The position numbers and the translations under genes were made by a program. Below are positions 10,379 to 21,692 of a stretch of DNA of 64,000 bases, one piece after another (the first letter of the stretch is position 1; every line of letters starts with the position of its first letter). The DNA is taken from assembly GCA_004154925.1 (NCBI GenBank), contig QJNS01000218.1:62001-126000 (forward strand), in the 5' to 3' direction. This DNA is from Monosporascus cannonballus (taxonomy: Eukaryota; Ascomycota; Sordariomycetes; Xylariales). The notes under the pieces are model-generated. The model was given only the letters and a program-made list of their open reading frames with translations, was not told the DNA's origin and ran no database searches.

Positions 10379-13300
10379 TCACAAAACGCTTGTCTTCCTT
10401 AGTTTGTAGGATAGCCGTGCCGCGGGTTCTTGGAAGTTGGAGGCTCCCTCCTCATCTCTGCCACGCTTCGAGCGCTGCCTGGAACCAACTCCCGTCTCAC
10501 TTTCCTTTGTGAGGCTATTTCCACTCAAAGCTTCTAGCATCGGCAGAAGCAGAGTCGGGGGAAAGATTATTCGCAGAGTTGGCTCAAGCTCGCTCCATGG
10601 GAGGTCACATTTTGCTCCATACTTGATGAGAACGGACATGATCCGTGCCAAGAAGTATCTTTTATCGATAGAAAGGCGACGAATCTCGGAAGATGCGTGT
10701 TCCAGGTACCATTTAAGATCGTCCCAGTACGCTCCCCTACATGGTCCACAGTAACTTGTGTCTTGCAGAGAACTCAACTCGGCCCCGTTGACTATCATGT
10801 ACTCGAGATCGCGTATAAACTGGTCTGAATTGCGGCATAACCGGGACACTCGCCGCATCCCCTCCCGCCTGGCTTCTCCGCAGACGATCTCTAGCCCGAC
10901 ACTCAAGAATTGAATCCACACGGGCGGGCCGCCGGGGGATATCACCGCCGCAGGGTTTGCACCGTGACGTAGAAGAAGGAAGAAAACATCATTGTCCAGC
11001 GCTGCAAGGAAGTGATCGGTCAGCTCTAGGTATCCCGGTCTCCCGGTAAGACGCAAGATTAAATGGGTCCAATACGTCTGCCCATCCACGTTGTCAAACA
11101 CTTGATTAGGGTTGGCTCCGTGGTCCAGGGCGCACTCAATAGCTCGGAGCCTTTTTGCCGACCAGGATATGTTCGTGCCGACAGTCTTGTCGCGATGAAG
11201 TAAAACCTCCAAAGGCTTGATCATGACCTGAGAGAAGTAGTCCGGCTGCTGATCAAGCTTTCTTGAAATGTAAATGCTTGCGTCAAGCTGGAGCAGCCTC
11301 TCGCGAAATAAAATGCATGGATATTGCACGGTGTTCAAACCGTCAGCAAAAGTTGGATCCCCCGACTCGTACCAGGTCTGCACGGACAGCTCCAGCTCAT
11401 CCAAGAGACGCTCTGTTGCGGGATAATTCTCGTCTTCAGATAGACTTGCGTATCCGACCGCACACTCTAGCAGATCGGTAGAATCGAATAAGTTGTCAAA
11501 ACCAGAACTCAGTCCCGGGATTTGCCCATTTCCGCTTCGCTTAATCCACGCGGTATATGCTCGGAGGATAGACAAGCTTGGAATAAACGCCTCGGAACCG
11601 ATCTTATCAGAAAGAAAGGCAGCCATCTTCGCAGTCGTAAAGTAGTCACGCACGGTGCGGTGAAGAAACTCGACGGAGTTGTTACTGATCTCCAATAGGC
11701 CTTTACACCTCGCATTCAGGCGGGAGAGATCGGCTTCACTAGAGATTCTAATTCGGAAGGCTCAAGAGGCTGGATAGCTTCATTCAACGCATAGTCCTCC
11801 TCATCATACTCCTTCTCCTGGAAAGCGTAAATGACCGGGGATAAAGGCTCATTTGCCGTTATTGCGGTCGCTAACATCCTTGCCATCTTTGGATAATAGA
11901 ACGGGTCAACTGACTCCAGTATCTGCTTGAGAAACGTCTCTAAGTCACTGGGAATGCTCTCGAGCCTTCTCATAAGGTCGGACAAGTTGTCATTGTTCGT
12001 AAGGCCTTCGCGTAAGAGCCGAGTGACCAAGAAGACCCAGAGAAATACCCCGTGTGCTCGAGTCGATATTTCTTCTGCCAAGAACTTTGCACCTTCAGCT
12101 TGATTAGTGAGGTTTACCAAATTTGGGTGAGTCTCAAGTCGATGCTGCGCATAGGTGCGAATGTCTTCTCACGTGAAGTCGTGAACGTAAAGATGACGGT
12201 CCGTTTGTCCAAAACTATTGAGGAAAACATTCCAGGGCCGGCTGGAAGGGCATATTTTGATATGAGGAGACTTAGACAAGTCTAGAAGTGTTTGACAGAT
12301 TTCCAGATGCTCTCCGTCGAATTCATCCAAGCCGTCGATGAAGAAACAGAAACGACCTGAGAGCTCTTCCCTGCTCGCAATCTTCTCGAGACAAGACCGC
12401 AACTGAGTGAGTGACCACTCTCCGCTCTGAAGTTCAAATGGGCGACACGACCATCGCTCAGGGCAAACAGAACAAATAAGTTCCGGAACCTGTCTGAGAA
12501 TCTCATATAAAAGGGATCTTAGGAGGCCCTCCTGAGAACGTTGCATCGCTGTTCCAGCACTCCAAAAGTAGTGTCTGGCAACTATCGCCTTCCGTGGCCA
12601 CGCCCACGCGGATAGAAAACCCTGAGTGCGAGGATCGTCGGCAACAAATTTCATTAGGGTCGATTTCCCCGCCCCAGGCTTCCCAGAGATCCAGAAAATC
12701 CCGCCCTCTTGCTTCAGCCATTGAGCGAATTGAGTTGGGTTGCTATTCAGGGGATCTTCAAATATCCACCTGAACGTTTTCTGGTGGGCGATTGGGATCG
12801 CCTGGTGCCGGGCAGGTCGCCGTTGGTATTCTAAGCTCGACAAGATGGCGTGCTCTCTTGCGTAGTTCCGACCTGTCACAGACAGATCCGCGACTTCCTT
12901 TGTCAGGACGTCAATATCGCCTTGGGATAAAGAGATTGAAGTGGTGCAATTTTTGATGTCGTCGAGCTTGGAGCCAATCTGGCTCAGGCTCGTTGTTATT
13001 CGCTCCAGCTCCTGAAATGTGTTCCTCTGTAAGCTGCTAGTATTGACCCGCAGCTGGGACATTTGGTCTCTCAGATTTCCAATCTCTTCGCTGTCACATG
13101 GCGTTAGACTGTTAAACGGACACCTGTGATACAGTAAAAAAAGTCATATATTACCTCGAGATGCCGCACAGAAGTAGCATCATCGACGCCTGGTAGACAC
13201 TGATTCTCTGTTTCAGACGAGCTACGTCCTCGTGTGCCCAAGCTTCAAGTATGGCGATCTTGAAACTCTTCCACCAACGTGTCTTTGTCCCCTTCTGGAG

Positions 13301-13609
13301 TCTAAGTTGACCTATGTATTCCAATAGCTCGTTGCAATCTTTTCCGCAGCAAGTCGCCAGTTCTCTCAGGTCTTTGTAGTATCGCGACCGGCTTACTCCG
13401 GCTTCAGTTTTATGACCGCCACTTCCATCTTGCAAGTCCTTGCTGAATCGAGCGAGACTGGAATAGACGTCTTCCAGTTCCTGAACGGCCGTGGAGGTCC
13501 CGGATGCCGAGTTATGGACCTCTCGTGTGTTGTTCACTAGGCCTGCGACGAATTGAACGAACTGAACCACACTGCTGGCAAGACTCAGGGCTGAGAAAGG
13601 GTCCATCAT
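10379..13609 (-). pseudogene. NACHT-type STAND (NLR-like) gene, disrupted
   Basis: Exon 1 is 13155-13609 and begins MMDPFSALSLASSVVQFV, the typical start of the fungal STAND N-terminal domain (PF17111-like). A 46 nt intron (13109-13154) is the most credible one; a 31 nt alternative ends at 13124. The NACHT ATPase follows, with Walker A GKPGAGKST (12658-12684) and Walker B FFIDGLDEF (near 12319-12342). Next come AHGVFLWVFLVTRLLREGL and the winged-helix-like region with RCKGLLEIS and VEFLHRTVRDYF (DUF7791-like). Two lesions are seen. An in-frame TGA lies at 12169-12171 between HDFT and EDIRTYAQHRL, where an Arg codon would fit. A one-base shift lies between about 11716 and 11760, joining SELESLV to DLSRLNARCKG. 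No intron of suitable length and phase removes either lesion. Such proteins sense non-self and trigger cell death, and this copy is probably inactive. Confidence 0.85.
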
Positions 13610-14959
13610 GCCTTCGAGAATGGATTAGAATAAGCTCAGAAGAGGTTATAGCATGCAGTGGTATGCACGAGAAATACGTTGGAAACCCTAGAGAGAGGCA
13701 GGAAACAAGGAATTTGAAACAGGTCGCGGCGGCCATCATTCCAAAACTTTTCCTGGTCAAAAAGTGCAATGGTTGCGGGATTGTGCTCCGCGCTTTCCTC
13801 ACTGCCACCTGCGTGAGAGATCACCTTTTCGACTCCACACCCAATCGGACAGCTCCAAGGGCTGTGTTCATTGCAGCTCCAAGGGGCTGTGTTCACTGCA
13901 GCTCCAGTCACCAATCATAGACCGAGCCTAAAGCCATCTTTATCTGCTGCGCATCACTACCCAACTCCGGTGTCTCTTTGCTCATTTGCTCCTTGATTAT
14001 CCAGAACCCGCCATCAAATAAGGGGAACGCTTTTGCCAAGACCTATCAGCCGACTTCGCTCTCCAGCATGATCAATTTTGAAACTACAAGGCTCACTTTA
14101 AACTCTATCTCTCACATATACTTTTCGGGTTTTTATCCGAGCGTATCGTTAAGGTCAAAGGTCATACTTCGGCCCACATCGACAGCTTGCAGTTCATCAC
14201 CAATACGAATAGTATGCGCTTTACCTGTCAAACCTGAAAAATGTGAGGCCCCACACTACGGCAGGACACTATCAGGTCTTAAATCTCACATTACCCCTGA
14301 ACCCTAACTTTCTGATGGTTGACAATCATGACCACAAGGGTCCAGCGAGTGGTATGGAGGAAGCGGCGGCAGCCCTGTCGAGTGGTCACCGCCAGAGAAG
14401 GACGCTCACCTGTCGTTACTTTGCTTCCATCGCAGAAGCGGTGGGCGAATCGATAGCATAGGGCCAGTGTGGGCAATCGACCCTACTGAGAAGTGCCTCT
14501 CATGATCGAAGATCCAATGCGGCCCTGTAGCGAGGACTGGGGCTTATGGACATTCAAACTATGCCGTACAGGTCTTAGAGCGAATTTTAACAGTCCTGTC
14601 GGCTTCGCTCTTGCAGATGTCAGCAACCGTCCAGTGCTGGCAGTTTTGGGGGCATACAATCGTCGCTAACGGCGACTCTGGCTCTCAACCCGGCATAGGC
14701 GCAATAGAAAGTCACAAACTCATGTCAAATCAGATAAGGTGTCAAGGAAGTACAAAGCGAGTAATATTATCATAAGGTATATTATTTATCCACTTCGGTA
14801 TTCACGTCTCCCTCGTTTGGCTTAACCTGTCCGAAGCTGAATCCCGTCGCTCCACCAAAAGCAAAGTTGATAGCTATAAGAAGATATGATAGGAGAGTAG
14901 CAAAGGGAAATCACTAGGTACTCATGAGTTCCTCCTCATTTGCAGTGGTGACAGTCGGC
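13610..14959. other. Intergenic, promoter side of NACHT gene
   Basis: No gene was recognised. A short tandem repeat lies at 13851-13906. The rest shows only short unsupported frames. The 3' flank of the DUF676-type esterase is at the right end. Confidence 0.4.
13851..13906. repeat. Tandem repeat, 24-25 bp unit, ~2.3 copies
   Basis: The unit begins AGCTCCAAGGG(G)CTGTG and ends TTCATTGC or TTCACTGC. It occurs twice, followed by a partial third copy (AGCTCC). It lies about 240 bp upstream of the NACHT start codon. Confidence 0.8.
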
Positions 14960-16920
14960 TCAGCCAATTGTCGGATCCGAGTAGAGTTCCGTTGCTACTA
15001 TCCGCTCTATGGGAGGCTGTGGCGCGCCTTGTTCTGTAGTGATCGACTCTGCCCCCGATCCAGATTTTCTCACCGGTTCGCCTTCTTTAGTTTCAGCAAG
15101 TTGGTCCTTTTCCGTGCCCGATTGCTGAGTCTTGCCGAATAGGTTGACAGTAGGGCGTGGAATGCTCGGCATCTGACTCGGGATGAACGACTTAAGACTT
15201 GATCCGGAGGGCATCTGCGGCATGCCAGGTATCTTGGAGGGCATGTAAGACCTAATATCAATGCCTGCTTGCTGTGCGACTCTCATCAGATGTCGTATGT
15301 AAGTTGTCTTTTTTGCCTCTTTCGCATTGGCAACCTGTGGGGCTGTCTCATCGTCGTCCGGCAAGGGCACGAGACATGCAGCGGCGGCTATGTCAACAGG
15401 CGACTCACCAGACATCTCTCCATCATCTTCGCTGTACTCGCCCACTTGCTGTGTTCCGGAATCTCTGGGACCTGTTACTCCGCTAACAATCTCAGACTTC
15501 GGCACTTCTTTGCTATCATCTGTGGTATCCACAAGCTGATCGACGGGTTCCTGTGGCGGCGGGGCAGTAGCAAATTTCGGGTCGTCGTAGAGCTCAGTCT
15601 CATCATTAAACCACCCTACCACGAGATTGCATGCCTCCTGCGTCATCCGCTCATAGTCCTCGTTCTTGTCCAGCTTGAACATGCTTATGTGGGCCTCGAC
15701 CTCGTCTTGAACTTTCTTTATGACTTGTCTCGAGAAGAGGTTGTAGGCCCCGTGTTCTTTCTCGGGTATGGCACAGAATGTCCTTTCAGGAACGAAATAC
15801 CCTCCGCTCCATACGCCATTTGCCCCAAGGGAGATGTAGAAGTCATGGATACCAACACCCCTGAGACTTGCTATTCGGTCAAGCCTTTGGCTAAGCTCTT
15901 GCTGCTTCAGGAGAGCGCCAACGAAAGTGAGGTGGTCGGAAAGGTACTCGAACGATCTCCCAACGTTTCCCCTGTTTATATACGCAAGGCCTTGGCTGAG
16001 GGTGTCAATCCCCTGGTTGTACCCATCCTTCACGGATTCCTTATTGAGGTTGCGCATGCTCTTCAGTCCTTCCATAATCTTCTTGCGATGGACATAGGCA
16101 GCCACACCCCCTGCAGCTATAGCGCCGACAGTCCCGGTCCGCAGAGCAATGAGCTGCCATGCCTTACAAGTGACTAAAAGGCCGACCTGCCAGTATCGAA
16201 GTGGCAGACTTTGTGAACGCTGATCTACCCAAAGCGACAGGTGCTGCCGAGAGCGCCGTCATGACGTTGAAGACATTGCTGACCTTTGAATAGTTCGAAA
16301 AAGCACCGTAGACGAACATGGATCTCGCCAGTCCATTGAATGGGGTATCAAATGTCAGAATGCTCTGAATGAGTGGGAACATCGATGAGCCCTCTTCGCC
16401 GTTCGCTATCCTCTCATTCAATATGAGAAGGAGGGTGTCAACGGCGACAAAACCCCTATCAAGACGTCAGCTACCGCACTGCGCCCTACAAATAAACAGG
16501 AATGCCCTGACCCCATGGAATGCGCCACAGGAATGACACCGACATCTCTGTCATGAGGAGGCCACGGCTTCTCGCTGTGCGTCTTTCGGATGTCCATCAC
16601 ATTCTCCTTCAGCCTGTGCTCATTAACGATCATAGGCTCATATCAATCGAACCGTGTCACCGGTCTCTTACCACGACAGGAAGGCCTCACAGCAACAGCC
16701 TAACTCTCCCTTCGTCTCATACTTAGGATATACTACTGATTCCACATTGTGATCGGGAAGCTTGCTCGACACCTGCTTCTTCAAGTCACTAGGGAAGTCG
16801 TGGAATGTGTCGTCACTCCCCTAAGATCTTGTCAGCATATAAACTATGTCCAATCCTAGAACCGGTGGGCAAGCGAACCCTGAACCCATGAACAAAGCAC
16901 AGCAAAAGAGTTCGCGGCAT
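14960..16920 (-). CDS. DUF676-type serine esterase/lipase-like protein
   Basis: Exons are 16879-16920, 16672-16820, 16512-16613, 16229-16455 and 14960-16173, giving 577 residues. The introns are 58, 58, 56 and 55 nt, and two carry a clear GCTGAC branch site. The alpha/beta-hydrolase marks are the FVHGF start (residues 9-13) and the nucleophile elbow VAHSMGGF with Ser96. ILTFDTPFNGLARSM follows. After the hydrolase comes a Gly/Ala-rich hydrophobic stretch (RTGTVGAIAAGGVAAY), a conserved block (FYISLGANGVWSGGYFVPERTF), and a Pro/Ser-rich disordered tail. The last intron is doubtful. Removing it deletes RSAFTKSATSILAG, which looks like protein. The alternative is that one extra T in a TTTT run (16176-16179) breaks the frame. 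The likely role is lipid or ester hydrolysis at an internal membrane, substrate unknown. Confidence 0.82.
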
Positions 16921-17634
16921 TATGAGTAAGTTTGGGTGAGTTTCTACCGGTGCTCGGAATGATTTCGCAATAGACTCGGATTATAGGATGGAGATGATAT
17001 ACACAATGCTGATAAGTAAATATATGTTTGTGCCATCAAAAAGCCTGACGAAATCTTGCCGCCACATGTCATGGACAAACTCAAAAGCAAGGAAGGCATG
17101 ACATTGGAGCATGTGGCATCGCTACTGGCTGCTATACAATGTAAGTTGTACAACTGCCCACCCTCCATATTGTAGCCAACATGTCATGTATGACGACGTT
17201 ACTGGTCGTTAATTCATCATCAGTCAGAAGGTGATACTGGTGCTGGAGGCAGTTCTTAGGCGGCATATGTAACCAATTCCATTAGGGGGCTGCTGGTTAT
17301 AGGAGTGTTGCCACTACAACAGCACCTGTACCCATAAGCATTTCAGAAGCATCGTTAAACTACTACCCCTGTTTTGCTCAGTAGCCGGATTTATGATAGA
17401 GTTAAAACATCGTGAGACGCGAAATTCCACTAGAACTAATAGAGACAGAAAGCATTTTTAACCCATCAGCTAAGTATTCCAACCGCCATGAACTGTCCTA
17501 AGATTCGTAAATCGTACTCGCCGAGCGACGTCCCGCCATTACACATACATATTACATCTACAAGTAGGCCCCTTTTGACATATTACCCGTTACCTTATAA
17601 GAAGAAGACCCCATTAAAAGTTCAGTCGTTGTGT
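16921..17634. other. Intergenic
   Basis: This is the promoter of the esterase gene and the 3' flank of the DUF3659 gene. No ORF with protein features and no repeat were noticed. Confidence 0.4.
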
Positions 17635-20600
17635 TTAGAAGATGCCCAGCAGACCGCCGCCTGACTTCTTCTTGCCGCCACTTCCGCCCAAACCCAGGAC
17701 ATCGTCAAGGCCGAGACCCTCGAGGACCTTGGTAAGTCCAAGGCCGCCGAGAAGGTTATTGACGAGCCCACCGAGGCCGAGGCCGTTGAGCAGCTTGCCT
17801 ACGAGGCCGAGGACCCCGCTGAGCAGCAGGCCGACGGCGGCAAGGATTTGGAAGAGGGGCTCGGCGAGCAGGCCCCAGAGCGGGTTGATCTGCTTCTTAG
17901 CCCGCGGCATGTTCTCGAGCTTGCGCTTCGCGTTCTCGATGGTCTCGGTCACGTTGCCCGTGAGCTCCTTGAGCAGCTCCGCGAGCCGGTACTCCTCGGG
18001 CGTCGCCTCGCGCGCCGCCGTCTTGTGCTTCGCGTTCGCCGAAATGCGCCCATCCGGGTCCAGGCCCCGGATCACGCCGTTGGCCTCCGTCAGGATCTTG
18101 CCGCCCTCCTCGATGAGCGGACACACGTCCTTGACGAGCTGCTCCTCGTCGCGCTCATCTTCGGGCTTGCGTTCTTCGGCTTCGATTTTCTGTATTCAGA
18201 TGAATTGTCAGTAGTTGCGTGATTGATAGTGTATAGATAGGTTATAAATGTTTAAATGAAGGCGCGGACAAAACTTACGGTTGTAGTCATCCTCAAGATG
18301 GGCCTGATCTTGTCGAGCGACTGCTCGATGCAGTTGGCGATCTGACCAGCGATCTTGCGGTCCTGCTCAAGCTGCAGTCGGGCCTGCTTCTCCTCGGTTT
18401 CCGTGGGCTCCGGCTCCGGCTCCGGCTCAGGAATCTCCGAGGGCAGCGAGCAGTGTCCGAGCTTATTGCCCTTGCCATCGACGACGTCGCCGTCCTCGTC
18501 GATCTTCTTGCCGATGCACTGGCCGAGACTGCCGCTGGTGAGCTTGCCCATGACGTCGCCGTTCTCATCAACGACCTCGCCCTGCTTGTTCACGCGGCGG
18601 CCACACATGGGGCTGACGTCCTTCTCTTCTTCAGGCTCCTCCCACCGTTCGGCATGGCCAATGGCGTTACCGTTCTTATCGACAACGTCGCCGTCGTCAT
18701 CAACAGGACGGCCCACCAGAACCTTAGGGTCGCCGGACACGAGACGGCCAACAACATCACCACCGGGAGTGACGACCTTGCCCTCCCTCGTGACGGTGCA
18801 CCCCTGAAACTCGGAGAAGGGACCCTCCTTGAGGCCCTCGCGCTCGGCCTCGGGGATGACCTGGGCCTTACCGATGATGTCGCCGCCCTCGTTGCGGATG
18901 AAGCCCTGTTTATCGCACATCTTGCCGACGAGGCGCGAGAGCTTGCCTTCGACGATGCGGCCGTAGATGTCGCCGTGCTTGTCCACGACGTTGCCGGCCT
19001 TGTTGACGCGCTTTCCAGCGAGTGCGGAGTTGTCAATCTCGGGCTCGGGCTCCTCCGGCTCGTCCCAGCGCTCGGCGCGCCCGAGGCGGTTGCCGGCGCG
19101 GTCCAGGATGTCGCCGTCGGCGTCGACGGCCTTGCCCTTGAGCTTCTTGGCGTCGCCCTCGACGAGGATGCCGACCTGCTGGCCCTGGAACATGACTTTG
19201 CCGTCCTGGTCGACCACGGCGCCTGGGAAATCCTCGAATGGCGCTGGCTCGCTGACCTCCTCGCGCTCGCTCTCGGGGATCGGCTCCGCCTTGCCGATGA
19301 CCTGGCCGGCGTCGTTGAAGATCTGGCCGTCGGGGCCGACCTTCTTGCCGACGAGGTGCTTGAGGACGCCCTGCACTACGTGGCCCCAGACCTGACCCTT
19401 GTCATCGACGACGTTACCCAGCTTGTTAACCTTCTTGTCGCGCAGGATCGAGTAGTCGATGGCCTCGCCTTCGGGCTCAGCCGGTTCCTCGGCCTCCTGC
19501 CGCTCGGCGTGCCCGATGACGTTGCCGTGCTTGTCCAAAATGTCACCGTCCGGATCCACCTTCTTGCCGATGAGCTTCTGGAAGTCGTCACCAACCACGA
19601 CGCCGACCTGACGGCCTTCGTAAATTACCTTGCCGGACTTGTCGACGATAGCGTCAGGGAAGTCCTCGAATGGGGCAGCCTCGTTCTTGATGGCCTCGGG
19701 GAGGACCTCCACCTCGCCGATGACGTTACCCTGGTTGTCCCATACCTTCCCGTTCTTGTCTGGGGTCTTGCCAACGAGCTTCTTAATATCGCTGCTCTTG
19801 ACCCTGCCAAGCGGGTTGCCGTTCTCATCGACGACGTTGCCTCCCTCGTTGATCTTGAGGCCCGCCAGGATGGAGACATCCGGCAGACCGGTTTCCTGCT
19901 CCTGGGCTTTAGCCTCCTCAATAGCTTCGAGGCGTTCACGAGCCTCGGGGATTTCCTCCTTGATACGCTCGGCTATGCTGCCTTCGGGTACCAGGTTGAC
20001 CTTGCCCAGGATAGTGTCGTTGTCACCGAGCAGGTTTCCCTTTCCATCGATGCCCTTGATGTCTTTGCCGATCAAATGCTGGTAGTCCTGGCCCTCAGCT
20101 AGCTTGCCTAGGATCTTACCGTTCTGGTCCGTAACCTGACCGTCCTCGGCGATGTTAAAGGGACCTTCGAACATGGCGACAACCCTGTCGGCCACCGAGG
20201 GAGCGAACGAAGGGATCTTGATGCCGGTATCTTGCCGGGCTTTCTGGAGCGCATTGAGGCGCTCGGCGGCCTCGGGGACCTGCTTCTTGACCTTCTGGGC
20301 CACCGAACCTTCCGGCGCGATGTTGACCTTGCCAAGGACGTTGTCATCCTGATCCAGGAGGTTGCCCTCCCTGTCAATGCCCTTCACTTCCTTACCGATG
20401 AGGTCCTGGATGTCGGAACCCACGGCCAGCTGGCCGAGGACCTTTCCGTCCTTATCGGTTACCTTGCCTCCGTCGGCGATGGTGAAGGGCCCCTCGAACA
20501 GGCCGATGACCTTATCGGCTACTGACGGTGGGAGTGATGGGACGCCCTCGACGGGAATTGATGCTTCTTCGGCTAGGCCCTCAGCCTTTGAGCCGAACCG

Positions 20601-21692
20601 GCTCTGTGGTTCTCCTGCCTTGTCCTGTAGGTCAATGGGCGCCTCCTCTCCGGCCGTGTCCTGCACTTCGCCAGCAGCGCCCTCGGTGGCCTCCTTGGCG
20701 CCTTCAGTCTTGTCCTGGGCTTCGCTAGCTATGTCGCCCGTCTTGCCTTGGGTGCCACCCGTAACACCCTCGGGGGTATCCGTAGTCTCCTTTGTCGCGT
20801 CATCGACGGTATCAGCGGCGCCTTCTGTGGCGTCCGCTGTAGTGTCCTTAGCGCCTTCGGCTTGGTCCTGGGCCTGGCTAGTCGTGTCTTCCGCCTTATC
20901 TTGAACGTCACCTGTTACGGCCTCAGCGGTGTCCGTAACCCCCTTTGCTGCATCGCCGGCAGTGTCAGTGGCGCCCTTGGTCGTGTCACCGACATTGTCT
21001 GTGGCGCTCTCAGTGCCCGTCGCCTTACCCGCGGCGTCGGTAGCACCTTTCGCGGTATCGCCAACGGCTTCAGTAGCCCCCCTAGCCGTATCGCCTGCAG
21101 CGCCAGTGGCACCGCCGAGCGCCGTCTTCGCCGCATTACCGGCGCCCCAGAGGGTGCCACCGAGTCCGCGACCACCTCCGCCTCCGCCCTCCTGCTCCTT
21201 CTGGCCCCCACCGCCACCGCCGCTCCCCTTCGCGGCAGTGGTGGTGTAGTTAGGCTCCGAGGAAGAGGCGTTATCGTCGTTGTCGTGGTCATCCTCCAGG
21301 GGCTCGGCCTTGCCGACGACGCCGCCGTCATGGTCCAGCACGTCGCCCTCCTGCGTAACGATGTAGCCGACGAGGTCTTTGGGGTCGGTGCCGCTGCCGC
21401 TGACGACCCGGCCGATGACGTTGCCGTCGTCGTCGACGACCTCGCCGTCCTCTTTGATGCGTCCCGCCGCGGGGACCATCTCGCCCTCGCCGTCGTCGTT
21501 GTTATTCTGAGACTCCTGCCCGAGCTGCGGCTCGTGTGACTCGTCCCTCACGGTGCGTGGCACCGAGGGATCGGCACCGGAGCCGCCATCCTCACGGGAT
21601 GAAGCCTTCTGTGGTGTCTGTGTGGCTTTCCTCGGGCTGGGGGTGCTCTCCGCGCCAGCTTTGGGGGCCGGGCTTGAGACGTTTCCTGACAT
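17635..21692 (-). CDS. Large DUF3659-repeat, LEA-like protein with DUF6987-type C-terminus
   Basis: Two exons, 18279-21692 and 17635-18189, are separated by an 89 nt intron (GTAAGT donor), giving 1322 residues. The start at 21692 sits in a strong context (GCCGCCATGT). An in-frame ATG at 21812 also exists but has a weaker context. In order the protein has a disordered N-terminus, one DUF3659 unit (about 21290-21470), a Gly-rich segment, and a LEA-group-3-like run of 11-mers such as TAGDAAKGVTD (about 20560-21160). About nine more DUF3659 units follow (18440-20500), with patterns like VVDENGNPLGRV and LVGKKVDPDGDILDKHGNVIG. The C-terminal domain runs from IANCIEQSLDKIRPIL to PLWGLLAEPLFQILAAVG and looks like DUF6987. 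It then has a Leu/Gly-rich hydrophobic stretch and a Lys/Gly tail. Relatives are often labelled LEA domain protein. The role is unknown; a structural or stress function is inferred. Confidence 0.9.

Noticed and set aside
11700..11800. Explaining the NACHT frame change by an intron
   Set aside because: The candidate GTATGA...CCAG (40 nt) leads to an immediate stop and the other candidates are ~31 nt. A one-base change is simpler.
12130..12175. Explaining the NACHT TGA as part of an intron
   Set aside because: Possible GT...AG pairs here are 28 or 40 nt. Both are too short and out of phase, whereas reading through restores EDIRTYAQHRL in the same frame.
15269..16177. 302-codon plus-strand frame over the esterase gene
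   Set aside because: It is the mirror of the last esterase exon, which has clear family motifs and spliced upstream exons. The plus frame has none.
18453..20102. 549-codon plus-strand frame
   Set aside because: It lies opposite the DUF3659 repeats and exists because the repeated GC-biased Asp/Gly/Val codons read open in reverse. It has no start context or domain of its own.
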